The position numbers and the translations under genes are program-made. The notes beneath the pieces are model-generated. The model ran no database searches, was not told the DNA's origin, and worked only from the letters and a program-made list of their open reading frames with translations. A stretch of DNA of 7,047 bases from Acidobacteriota bacterium (GTDB lineage: Bacteria > Acidobacteriota > Thermoanaerobaculia > Multivoradales > JAHEKO01), in NCBI GenBank assembly GCA_027296385.1, contig JAPUJD010000007.1, forward strand, positions 1 to 7,047, given 5' to 3'. Below are positions 1 through 6,963 of the stretch, piece after piece. Within the stretch, counting starts at the first letter, position 1. Every line of letters starts with the position of its first letter.

Positions 1-795
1 CTGGTCCACGTCGTGCGGGCGTTCGAAGACGACGAGTTGCCGCACCCCGACGGCAGGGTGGATCCCGCCCGAGACGTCGCCAACGTCGATCTCGAGCTCA
101 TTCTCGCCGACCTCGAGCTTCTCGAGCGTCGCCTGGAGCGACTGCAACAGTCGGCCAAGCGGGGCCTGGCGCCAAACGAGGTTCGAGAGCGGGAACTGCT
201 GAAGGAGGTGCTCGCGCCGGCCCTGGAGGCGGAGACGCCATTGCGTGAGGTCGAGCTGGGGGCGCACAACGAAAAACTGCTCAGGGGGTTTCAGCTCCTC
301 TCGGCCAAGCCGCTGCTCATCGTTCTCAACGGGAGTGAGGACGATCTGACGCGCCCGGCCGAGGCAATTCTCGGCGCCGTGCACCGTAGGGCCACCGGGA
401 TCGTGGTGATGAGCGCTCCGATCGAGCAAGAGATCGCTCAACTGCCGGCCTCCGAGGCGGCGGAGTTTCTGGCCGATCTCGGGCTCGCGGAACCGAGTGT
501 CGATCGGGTCATCCGGGCGAGCTATGAGCTGCTCGGCCGAGTCTCTTTCTTCACCGTGGGCGACGACGAGGTTCGGGCCTGGACCATCCGCCGCGGGACC
601 CATGCCCGGCGGGCTGCGGGAACGATCCACTCCGACATCGAGCGTGGCTTCATCCGCGCCGAGGTCGTGGCGTGGGACCTCTTGCTCGAGCGCGGGTCCT
701 TGGCCGCTTGCCGGGATAGGGGCGAGCTGCGCCTCGAGGGCAAGGAGTACGAGGTCGCCGACGGCGAGGTCGTGCACTTTCGCTTCAACGTCTGA
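1..795 (+). CDS. ychF: Ribosome-binding ATPase YchF/OLA1 (5'-truncated)
   Basis: Obg-family P-loop ATPase that binds the 70S ribosome and is linked to translation and stress control. The frame is open from base 1 (reading LVHVVRAFEDD), so the left edge cuts the gene; the GTG at base 13 lies inside a conserved YchF segment and is not the start. About 264 codons remain. By comparison with the roughly 363-residue family, about 100 N-terminal residues holding the Walker A loop are missing. Visible in order: the post-switch HVVRAFEDD segment, a charged helical coiled-coil region (about codons 30-90), the base-specificity motif NGSE at 328-339, and a C-terminal TGS domain (about codons 183-264) with VRAWTIRRGT, AAGTIHSDIERGFIRAE and the usual ending VVHFRFNV. 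NxxE in place of NKxD is the feature that gives YchF its preference for ATP over GTP, and it is kept here. dnaB follows 45 bases after the stop, so co-transcription is possible. Confidence 0.96.
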   Translation: MVHVVRAFEDDELPHPDGRVDPARDVANVDLELILADLELLERRLERLQQSAKRGLAPNEVRERELLKEVLAPALEAETPLREVELGAHNEKLLRGFQLLSAKPLLIVLNGSEDDLTRPAEAILGAVHRRATGIVVMSAPIEQEIAQLPASEAAEFLADLGLAEPSVDRVIRASYELLGRVSFFTVGDDEVRAWTIRRGTHARRAAGTIHSDIERGFIRAEVVAWDLLLERGSLAACRDRGELRLEGKEYEVADGEVVHFRFNV

Positions 796-840
796 CGAAC
801 CCCCTCGGTGGGGCGGCTTCTGAGGTACTCTATTTCCTCC

Positions 841-2193
841 ATGGCTGAACCGATTGCGGCACACAAGAGCATGCCGCACAGCGAGGAGTCGGAACGCGCC
901 GTCCTGGCGGGCGTCCTGATCGATCCGAATCGTTTGCCGACGGTCTCCGAACGACTGACGGCCGACGATTTCTACTCCGAGCGCCATCGTACGCTCTACC
1001 AGGTCATGCTCGAACTGCAGCTCGGCGGCACCGAGATCGACCTGCGAACAGTCCAGGCCCGCTTGGAGCAGCAGGACCGACTGGAAGCGGTCGGCGGCGT
1101 GGCCTATCTCGCCAGCCTCGACCTCGATCTACCCGATCTGGCGCGGCTCGACACCTATGTCGAGTTGATCAAGGAGCGCTCGGTTCGCCGGCGCCTGATC
1201 GACGCCTGCGGCTACATCACGCGCATGTCATTCGACGGCGGCGTCGAGGCGGCCCAAGCGCTCGACCAGGCCGAACGGGTCGTGCTCGAGCTCGGCGAAG
1301 AGGCCATCCGGCGCGGTTTCATTCCCTTGCAGGAGGTTTTCGAAACCACCCTGGCCGAGCTCGAAGAGAAGCCGGATCGAGTGCTGGCCGGAGTGGCCAC
1401 GGGCTACACCGACCTCGACAAGATGACCCTCGGTTTTCATCCCGGCAACCTCATCATCCTCGCTGCCCGCCCAGGCGTCGGCAAGACGAGTCTGGCGCTC
1501 AACATCGCCCAGCACGTGGCCTTGCGTGAGGATAAGTCGGTGGGCATCTTCTCGCTCGAGATGAGCCGCGAGGAGCTCGCTCTGAGAATTCTCTCGGCAG
1601 AGGCCAACGTCGAGTTCCACCGCATGCGCTCCGGGCACCTGACCACGAAACAGTGGAGTCGGCTGCTCAAGACGGTCAAGTCGATGACCGGCAAGCGGCT
1701 CTACATCGACGACTCGGCGAATCCGAGCCTGCTGGAGGTGGCCTCAAAGACCCGGCGCCTGAAGGCGGAGAAGGGGCTCGACCTGATGGTCCTCGACTAC
1801 CTGCAGCTGATGGAGGCTGGAGGCCGCTACGAGAATCGGAATCTGGAGATCTCGGCCATCACGAGACATCTCAAGCAGTTGGCGAAGGAGCTCAATATCC
1901 CGATTCTCTGCCTATCGCAGCTTTCGCGACGCCCCGAACAGCGAGGCAAAGACCACCGGCCCCTGCTCTCCGACCTGCGCGAGTCCGGCTCGATCGAACA
2001 GGACGCCGACTTGGTGATGTTCATCTACCGCGACGACATGTACAACAAGGACTCGGAGCACCCAGGCGAAGCGGAGCTGATCATCTCCAAGCACCGCAAC
2101 GGCCGAACCGGCACCGTCAATCTCGTGTTTCTCGGCGAAATGACCAAGTTCTTGAACCTGAGTCGCGCGCCGGCTCCAGGCGGCCCCTTCTAG
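841..2193 (+). CDS. dnaB: Replicative DNA helicase DnaB
   Basis: Hexameric ATP-driven helicase that unwinds DNA at the replication fork and recruits primase. The product has 450 residues, normal for the family. An N-terminal helical domain (about 11-115, opening PHSEESERAVLAG) is followed by a linker and a RecA-like motor domain (about 180-450). Key residues are the Walker A loop ARPGVGKTS (209-217, K215 and T216), the catalytic glutamate E240 in FSLEM, the Walker B/DYLQL motif with D319, the SDLRESGSIEQDADL segment, and the C-terminal KHRNG motif with K417 and R419 (arginine finger). There is no intein at the Walker A or DYLQL sites. The ATG at 841 is chosen because it gives the usual short lead before PHSxExE. 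The frame also opens at a GTG at 808, but that start has no ribosome binding site. The Shine-Dalgarno signal at 841 is weak too: GAGG at 822-825 lies about 15 bases away. The nearby ychF gene suggests a translation/replication cluster. Confidence 0.97.
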   Translation: MAEPIAAHKSMPHSEESERAVLAGVLIDPNRLPTVSERLTADDFYSERHRTLYQVMLELQLGGTEIDLRTVQARLEQQDRLEAVGGVAYLASLDLDLPDLARLDTYVELIKERSVRRRLIDACGYITRMSFDGGVEAAQALDQAERVVLELGEEAIRRGFIPLQEVFETTLAELEEKPDRVLAGVATGYTDLDKMTLGFHPGNLIILAARPGVGKTSLALNIAQHVALREDKSVGIFSLEMSREELALRILSAEANVEFHRMRSGHLTTKQWSRLLKTVKSMTGKRLYIDDSANPSLLEVASKTRRLKAEKGLDLMVLDYLQLMEAGGRYENRNLEISAITRHLKQLAKELNIPILCLSQLSRRPEQRGKDHRPLLSDLRESGSIEQDADLVMFIYRDDMYNKDSEHPGEAELIISKHRNGRTGTVNLVFLGEMTKFLNLSRAPAPGGPF

Positions 2194-2203
2194 CCTGCCT
2201 TCC

Positions 2204-2233
2204 TCTCCCCGTTTCGAAGCGAAACGGTGGAGA
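2204..2233. terminator. Hairpin between convergent dnaB and purC, probable bidirectional terminator
   Basis: A perfect 8-bp inverted repeat (2209-2216 with 2220-2227) closes on a 3-base AAG loop. It continues outward for 5 more pairs (2204-2208 with 2229-2233) after a single bulged T at 2228, giving about 13 paired bases. It lies inside the 55-base gap between two genes that point toward each other, where a shared terminator is expected. Neither side has a U-run, so it is not a textbook intrinsic terminator. It may instead stabilise the 3' ends or act with Rho. The structure is seen directly; the terminator role is inferred. Confidence 0.6.
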
Positions 2234-2248
2234 TACCTGTGCCTCCGA

Positions 2249-3142
2249 TCAGAAGACCGGGTCGCTGCCGGTGATGCGCTGGAAGGCCTCGACATAGCGA
2301 TTGAGCGTTCCCAAGACGACCTCTTCCGGCAGCGAGGGCGGCGGCGACTCGTGATCCCAGCCCGATGCGTCGAGCCAGTTGCGGACGTACTGTTTGTCGA
2401 GGGAGACCGGCTCGACTCCGGGCTGCCAGCGGTCGGCGTCCCAGAAGCGCGACGAGTCCGGTGTCAGAACCTCGTCGACGAGGAGGATCTCGCCTTCGAC
2501 CAGGCCGAACTCGAACTTCGTGTCGGCCAGGATGATCCCGTTCTTGGCGGCGAGCTCGGCCCCTCCCTCATACAGGTCGAGGGTCAGCTGCCTGAGCTTG
2601 CGCGCAAGCTCCTCACCCGCTTCGCGACACATCCGGTCGAAGCTCACGTTCTCGTCGTGACCGCTCTCGGCCTTGGTTGCCGGCGTGAAGATCGCCCGAG
2701 GTAGGCGCTCGGCACGCCGTAGACCCGGCGGCAGGGGAATGCCGCAAATCTCACCGCTGTCCTTGTACTCGCGATAGCCGCTGCCCGCCAGGTAGCCTCG
2801 CGCCACACACTCGAAGGGTACGACCTGCGCCTTCTTGACCCACACCGATCGCCCCTGGAGCACACCGGCCTTGGCCCTCAGATGGGATGGAAACTCGGTC
2901 GCCTCCGTGGCCAGGAGATGGTTGGGCACCAGATCGCTGAAATGATCGAACCAGAAGTTCGTCAGCTGACTCAGGATCTTCCCCTTGCCTGGGATGCCGG
3001 GATGCAAGACGTGATCGTAGGCCGAGATGCGATCGCAGGCCACGATCAGCAGCTCGTGGCCCAGGTCGTAGATGTCTCGTACCTTGCCGCGCTTGGGCTC
3101 GGGCAGGCCATCCAGGTCTGTCTGCCAGACAATGTCGCTCAT
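2249..3142 (-). CDS. purC: Phosphoribosylaminoimidazole-succinocarboxamide (SAICAR) synthase
   Basis: Cytoplasmic enzyme of de novo purine synthesis: CAIR + L-aspartate + ATP gives SAICAR + ADP + phosphate. The product has 297 residues, in the range of the longer (yeast Ade1-like) form rather than the roughly 237-residue E. coli form. Visible signatures are the N-terminal nucleotide-binding strand KRGKVRDIYDLG (18-28), the SAYD/HPGIPGKGKILSQLTNFWF block (40-65), the first family signature ending ECVARGYLAGS (111-121), TPATKAESGHDENVSF (153-168), the second signature LADTKFEFG (205-213), and VDEVLTPDSSRFWD (222-235). The start ATG directly follows the TGA of the upstream cyclase-like gene with no base between them. 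The ribosome binding site lies inside that gene, so translation is probably coupled. The gene converges on dnaB across a hairpin. Confidence 0.97.
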   Translation of the reverse strand: MSDIVWQTDLDGLPEPKRGKVRDIYDLGHELLIVACDRISAYDHVLHPGIPGKGKILSQLTNFWFDHFSDLVPNHLLATEATEFPSHLRAKAGVLQGRSVWVKKAQVVPFECVARGYLAGSGYREYKDSGEICGIPLPPGLRRAERLPRAIFTPATKAESGHDENVSFDRMCREAGEELARKLRQLTLDLYEGGAELAAKNGIILADTKFEFGLVEGEILLVDEVLTPDSSRFWDADRWQPGVEPVSLDKQYVRNWLDASGWDHESPPPSLPEEVVLGTLNRYVEAFQRITGSDPVF

Positions 3143-5194
3143 TCAACCGATCTCCTTGGGTTCGGCGGCCGGCTGCGGCGCCGAACGACGGAGCAGCTCT
3201 TCCGACTTGCTGATGGTCTCGAGTGCGGTATTGAGGCTGGAAGACTGGAGGCGTGGCAGCGTCTTCACGTCCCATGATTCACCGTCTACGATCTCGTAGA
3301 TGGTTATCGATTCGATGCCCTTGAGATTCGCTGCGCCGAGACGACGCAGTCCGACGATGAGGCTGCCTGTGCCTTCGTCGATCGTCAGCACGACGTAACG
3401 TCGCGGCCCGTCCAGACCCAGATAGTAGGGTGCGGACTCGCCGTCGGAATCGATACGGCCGACGAAACCGTCGGTGGCTACGATGCCCTCGTTGATCAGC
3501 TCGCCGGTCCGGCTGATGTAGGCGAAAAAATCTCGGCCCTGCTCGCTCTCGTCGACCAGATCGAGGCGACGCTCGACCAGCGGGCGAAAGAAGCCCTCGA
3601 CCTCGTCTGCCGAGTACCCCAGGCTGAGCAGCATCCGCTTTACGGTCTCGATGGCCTGGGTCGCCTTGCCGGTCACCAGTCGCGAAAGCTCGATGATGCC
3701 GTGGCCGAAGAACTCGTAACGCCGCTCCTTGTCGGTCAGGCCTTCCTCGATCGGCAGCAAGCGGTACTGACCGTAGTTGAGAGCCATCCGGACCCCCCGG
3801 TCGAAGGGGAATCGTTCGCGCAGGGCTTGACGGTAGAAGCGCTGCAGATGGACCGCTGCCGCCAGCAGCCGGCGGGGATGGCGGCCGGAGTAGAGCGCCC
3901 CGTCACCGAGATACTTCTCGAGCTTGAGCGAGTGGAGGCGGGCCATCTGGTTGACCCGACGCTGAAAGCGGAAGATCGAGTGGTAGGACTGATCCTCGTC
4001 ACGGCGCCCGCTGTACTTGAGCACCGAGACGATGGCGGAGAAGTCGGCGATGTCGTAGATAAGGCCGAATCGTCGAACCAGTGGGTCCACGACCCAGGGC
4101 GTCATGAACTCGAAAGGGCGGGTACTGCCCGAGAGCCGCACCGACTGGGAGAGGTAGCCGCCGCCGCGCGGGTTGGGCGCTTGGCACACGAGATGCCCCT
4201 TCTTCTCACGAATCGGGATGACCAGACGTCGCAGAGCCAGCAGGAGCTCGAACTCCTTGAGCTTGACGAGCAGGCTCTCCCAGGTCCGTACACCCTGGGG
4301 GTCCAGCAGCCGCTTACTGTCATAGTCTCGTCGATCGGCCAGGAAACTCAGGTATCCCGGCCGTTGCAACAACTGATCCGGCTTTTCTCCCGGGTTCAGC
4401 TTGGTCAAGTGGATGGCGTAGCTGCGCAGATCGGGATCGGCAACGAGGCGCGCCCGATGCCACTCGTGCAGCAACTGAACTCGATGGCGGAAGTCGATCG
4501 GATCGATCTCGAGGTGGCCCCGCAGATAGGCCGAAAGCTCGCTCAGGTCGGGGCTGATGTGGTCTTCGGTGAGGATCAACAGATTGTCGCGCATCCTGTT
4601 CAGGATGCCGGGGAAGAGCCCGACTTGCTCTTCCTCCGTCTCGGTGGCGACACTCTGTACGGCATCGTAGGTCAGGCCGAGAACACGATCGAGAAAGCGG
4701 TCGAAGACCTGGTATTTGATCGCTTCGCCGTGCTGGCGCCCGGTCTCGAGATCGAAGCGGCAGACACGCCGAGGCAGCTCCTTGAAGAGTCGCGAGACGG
4801 CGATCGAATGATAGAGCCAGAAGATGCTGGTGTAGCGTCGGCCGAAGCTGGATCGAGTCGTGTTCTTGGTCGCCTGGCCCAGGAGATCCCGGTAGGCTCG
4901 CCAGGTCTGGTCGCGAGCCCTGGTTTCGATTGCACCCGTCTTGAACATGCCCGTCTGCACTCGGGTCTCCCGTTCGAGATAGGCTTCGAGTGCCTGCCGA
5001 AGTTTCTGTGTCCGCTCGTTGGTGAGGATAGGGAAGCCGAGCAGCGGGGTAGCTCTCTCGTCCTTGAGGAAGATGCGCTGCGGCACCGGCAGAATGTCCG
5101 CAGCGTCGGGCATGACCCGCCGCAGCTCTTCTTCGTCGCGCTGCAAGAACGTGAAGGTGCAGCTCGAAGCGTCGAGAAACGAGAAGAATTTCAT
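3143..5194 (-). CDS. Uncharacterised protein with a divergent class III nucleotide-cyclase-like domain
   Basis: I do not recognise the full-length family. The product has 683 residues with no signal peptide or clear membrane helix, so it is probably cytoplasmic. Residues 1-370 are a helical, charged region of unknown fold. Residues about 376-510 match the order of class III cyclase motifs: LIYDIADFSAI (D381, first metal Asp), LEKYLGDGALYSG (K427, D431 second metal Asp), RGVRMALNYGQ (466-476), and YEFFGHGIIELSRL (493-506, R505). In typical enzymes that last motif reads GDxxNxxxR; here the Asp is H498 and the Asn is I501, so ordinary cyclase activity is doubtful. Residues 511-683 form a tail of unknown function with probable beta strands (about 588-635). 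The start ATG has no clear Shine-Dalgarno site, and the next Met codons are residues 28 and 83. The gene is the first of a two-gene unit with purC. Alternatives are a nucleotide sensor, a cyclase of altered specificity, or a degenerate enzyme. The reading frame is near certain; the fold call is moderate. Confidence 0.85.
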   Translation of the reverse strand: MKFFSFLDASSCTFTFLQRDEEELRRVMPDAADILPVPQRIFLKDERATPLLGFPILTNERTQKLRQALEAYLERETRVQTGMFKTGAIETRARDQTWRAYRDLLGQATKNTTRSSFGRRYTSIFWLYHSIAVSRLFKELPRRVCRFDLETGRQHGEAIKYQVFDRFLDRVLGLTYDAVQSVATETEEEQVGLFPGILNRMRDNLLILTEDHISPDLSELSAYLRGHLEIDPIDFRHRVQLLHEWHRARLVADPDLRSYAIHLTKLNPGEKPDQLLQRPGYLSFLADRRDYDSKRLLDPQGVRTWESLLVKLKEFELLLALRRLVIPIREKKGHLVCQAPNPRGGGYLSQSVRLSGSTRPFEFMTPWVVDPLVRRFGLIYDIADFSAIVSVLKYSGRRDEDQSYHSIFRFQRRVNQMARLHSLKLEKYLGDGALYSGRHPRRLLAAAVHLQRFYRQALRERFPFDRGVRMALNYGQYRLLPIEEGLTDKERRYEFFGHGIIELSRLVTGKATQAIETVKRMLLSLGYSADEVEGFFRPLVERRLDLVDESEQGRDFFAYISRTGELINEGIVATDGFVGRIDSDGESAPYYLGLDGPRRYVVLTIDEGTGSLIVGLRRLGAANLKGIESITIYEIVDGESWDVKTLPRLQSSSLNTALETISKSEELLRRSAPQPAAEPKEIG
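3152..3157 (-). promoter_or_regulatory. purC ribosome binding site inside the upstream gene
   Basis: Read on the minus strand this is AAGGAG, 9 bases before the purC ATG. The same bases encode the Lys-Glu near the C-terminus of the cyclase-like protein (ending PKEIG). A strong site this close to the abutting stop/start supports the chosen purC start and suggests that ribosomes finishing the upstream gene help load purC. Confidence 0.8.
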
Positions 5195-5330
5195 CGGTTG
5201 GCCCGGTCCGCGCCTCGCGACGTCCGCCGGGACCGGCAGCCCGACGGTTACAGCGCAGGCATCGAGTCTATCCCGCCGGAGCTGCTACCGGGCTCGCTGG
5301 ACGGCGGGACTTCTGCCGCGGACTGCTAGA

Positions 5331-5344
5331 CTCCGCCGCCGGAG
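5331..5344 (+). promoter_or_regulatory. Small hairpin overlapping the pepA ribosome binding site
   Basis: CTCCG (5331-5335) is the exact complement of CGGAG (5340-5344) across a 4-base loop. The downstream arm covers most of the GGAGG Shine-Dalgarno site at 5341-5345. If the stem forms in the message it would mask the site. It is only 5 bp, and such repeats arise easily in GC-rich DNA, so a regulatory role is uncertain. Confidence 0.3.
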
Positions 5345-5345
5345 G
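5341..5345 (+). promoter_or_regulatory. pepA ribosome binding site
   Basis: GGAGG lies 6 bases before the GTG at 5352. This perfect, well-spaced site fixes the start at GTG although the frame stays open upstream to 5019, where it lies antisense to the neighbouring gene. Confidence 0.85.
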
Positions 5346-5351
5346 ATCGCC

Positions 5352-6824
5352 GTGACGAGACTGCTGGAACCCAACATTGCAGGACACGGAGCGCTCAAGC
5401 GAGGCACGCTGGCACTGGGTTGCCTGGAGGACCGGCCACTGCCCGCCACCGGTTTGACGCCCGAGGTCGTGGAGGCGATCCACCGAGCCGTCAAGGCACG
5501 CGGCTGGAAGGGCAAGGCTGAGCACCGGCTTCAGCTGTCCGTGGCGGACGATGCGGTCACCGTCACCCTGCACGGCCTGGGTAAGGCGGCCGACCTCGAC
5601 TGCGGGCGATTGTGCCACTGGCTCGATGCGGTGGCGGAGCACTGTACGGCCTCCTGCACGCCGGAGCTTCTCGTCGTGCCTCCGTCGCACGGGCTGCTGA
5701 AGAGTCCCCACCGCGCAGCAGCCCTACTGCGCTGGCTGGGCCTGACGAGCTATGTCTTCGACGAGTTTCGTCAGGCGCCGCCGTCGCCTCTGCGACGTCT
5801 GCGCTTGCTGCCTCCCGAGGGTATGGCGAAGACCTTTCGTGGCGTCCGCAAAACAGCGGCAGCGGTAGCTCGCGGCGTAGCCCTCGCTCGCGACTTGGCC
5901 AACACACCGCCCAACCGGGCCACGCCGGCCTGGATGGCATCGCGAGCGCGCAGTCTCGCTCGCCGGGTCGGCGCCAAAGCCAGGGTCCTGGGTCCGAAGG
6001 AGCTGCGGCGGCTCGACATGGGGGCACTGCTGGCTGTGGGACAAGGCTCGGCCAACACACCGCGGCTCGTCCGGCTCGAGCTTGGTACCAGAGGGCCGGT
6101 CATCGCCCTCGTGGGCAAGGGCGTCACCTTCGACACCGGCGGTATCTCGATCAAGCCGAGTGCGGCGATGGACGAGATGAAGTACGACAAGGCCGGGGCC
6201 TGCACCGTGCTGGGCGCCGTGCAGGCCATCGCCGAGCTCGGGTTGCGCGTACGGCTTCGCGCCTATCTACCGCTGGCGGAGAACATGCCCGGCGGGCGCG
6301 CCTACCGGCCCGGCGATATCGTCCGCATGCGCGGCGGCAAGACCGTGGAGGTGCTCAACACCGACGCCGAGGGGCGCCTTGTGCTGGCCGACGCGATCTC
6401 GCTCGCGGTCGAGGAGAAGCCTGACGCTCTGCTCGAGTTTTCGACTCTGACGGGAGCGACCGTCGTGGCGCTCGGCCATCATGGGGCTGCGATATACACC
6501 CCTGACGATCGCCTGGCTCACGAACTGCTGGGCGCTGCTGACGAGAGTGGCGAGCGGCTCTGGCGTATGCCGCTATGGCGCGAGTTCGGCGACGAAATGA
6601 AAGGCCGTCATGCCGATCTGCGCAACGTTGCCGGGCGCTGGGGCGGAGCCAACACGGCGGCCAGCTTTCTGGCCGAGTTCATGGGCGACTGCGAGAGCTG
6701 GGCTCATGTCGACATCGCCGGCACCGCCTGGGTCCCGGCAGAACAGGGGTCCGCCTTTGGCGCCACCGGCTACGGCGTGGCGACGACCGTGACCTGGTTG
6801 TTGGATCGCCTGGGCGCGGGTTAG
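5352..6824 (+). CDS. pepA: Leucyl aminopeptidase, M17 family (PepA type)
   Basis: Two-metal aminopeptidase that removes N-terminal residues from peptides; M17 enzymes are cytoplasmic hexamers. The product has 490 residues, normal length. The N-terminal domain (about 1-150) is poorly conserved. A linker with ARDLANTPPNRATP (about 178-191) leads into the catalytic domain. The metal ligands and catalytic residues of M17 are all present: VGKGVTFDTGG (K256, D261), K268 in SIKPS, D279 in MKYDKAGA, and the family signature NTDAEGRL (336-343: D338, E340, R342). K268 and R342 correspond to the catalytic Lys and Arg. ENMPGGRAYRPGDI, TLTGA, ALGHH and HVDIAGTAW also match the family. The start is GTG, set by a GGAGG site. 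The gene is divergent from the purC unit, and its stop is followed by a 139-base gap. Some M17 proteins also bind DNA; nothing here shows whether this one does. Confidence 0.97.
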   Translation: MTRLLEPNIAGHGALKRGTLALGCLEDRPLPATGLTPEVVEAIHRAVKARGWKGKAEHRLQLSVADDAVTVTLHGLGKAADLDCGRLCHWLDAVAEHCTASCTPELLVVPPSHGLLKSPHRAAALLRWLGLTSYVFDEFRQAPPSPLRRLRLLPPEGMAKTFRGVRKTAAAVARGVALARDLANTPPNRATPAWMASRARSLARRVGAKARVLGPKELRRLDMGALLAVGQGSANTPRLVRLELGTRGPVIALVGKGVTFDTGGISIKPSAAMDEMKYDKAGACTVLGAVQAIAELGLRVRLRAYLPLAENMPGGRAYRPGDIVRMRGGKTVEVLNTDAEGRLVLADAISLAVEEKPDALLEFSTLTGATVVALGHHGAAIYTPDDRLAHELLGAADESGERLWRMPLWREFGDEMKGRHADLRNVAGRWGGANTAASFLAEFMGDCESWAHVDIAGTAWVPAEQGSAFGATGYGVATTVTWLLDRLGAG

Positions 6825-6950
6825 AGTCTTGATGCGGCGGTGCTGGGCCAGTGGAACTTTCCTCGCCAGATAGCGTACCACTGAGCAACGAATAGCGGGG
6901 CGCGATAGCGCTCGCATGCGCCACCATAAAACACACTTCGTAACGAGATA

Positions 6951-6955
6951 GAGGG
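6951..6955 (+). promoter_or_regulatory. Ribosome binding site of the right-edge gene
   Basis: GAGGG lies 8 bases before the ATG at 6964, a good distance. It is the main support for a real gene starting here. Confidence 0.6.
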
Positions 6956-6963
6956 CAGCATCG

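Larger units (their letters stand above)
5195..5351. promoter_or_regulatory. Divergent intergenic region, expected promoters for the purC unit and pepA
   Basis: These 157 bases separate the start of the cyclase-like gene (leftward) from the pepA start (rightward), so promoters for both are expected here. I looked for -35/-10 pairs on both strands and found none with a good match and spacing. The region is GC-rich and contains a small hairpin next to the pepA start. The promoter role comes from gene orientation only. Confidence 0.4.

Noticed and set aside
801..813. CCCC/GGGG hairpin after ychF as a terminator.
   Set aside because: It is only 4 bp with no U-run, and dnaB follows in the same direction. 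It is too weak to call.
808..840. GTG at 808 as the dnaB start.
   Set aside because: It has no Shine-Dalgarno site, and the added residues do not resemble a DnaB N-terminus. The ATG at 841 gives the usual lead before PHSxExE.
1228..1638. Minus-strand open frame inside dnaB.
   Set aside because: It is fully antisense to a conserved helicase and shows no family motif or start signal.
1462..1815. Possible intein insertion in dnaB, a frequent site for inteins.
   Set aside because: The Walker A and DYLQL motifs are uninterrupted and the protein has normal length.
3701..5329. A long open frame of 542 codons on the + strand, antisense to the cyclase-like gene.
   Set aside because: It lies almost fully opposite a gene with recognisable cyclase motifs and a coupled downstream partner. 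It has no ribosome binding site, and its product shows no family motif. Such long antisense frames are common in GC-rich DNA.
5019..5351. A possible 111-residue N-terminal extension of the aminopeptidase.
   Set aside because: The extension is mostly antisense to the cyclase-like gene and is Ser/Arg-rich as expected of noncoding frame. The GTG at 5352 has a perfect GGAGG site and gives the normal family length.
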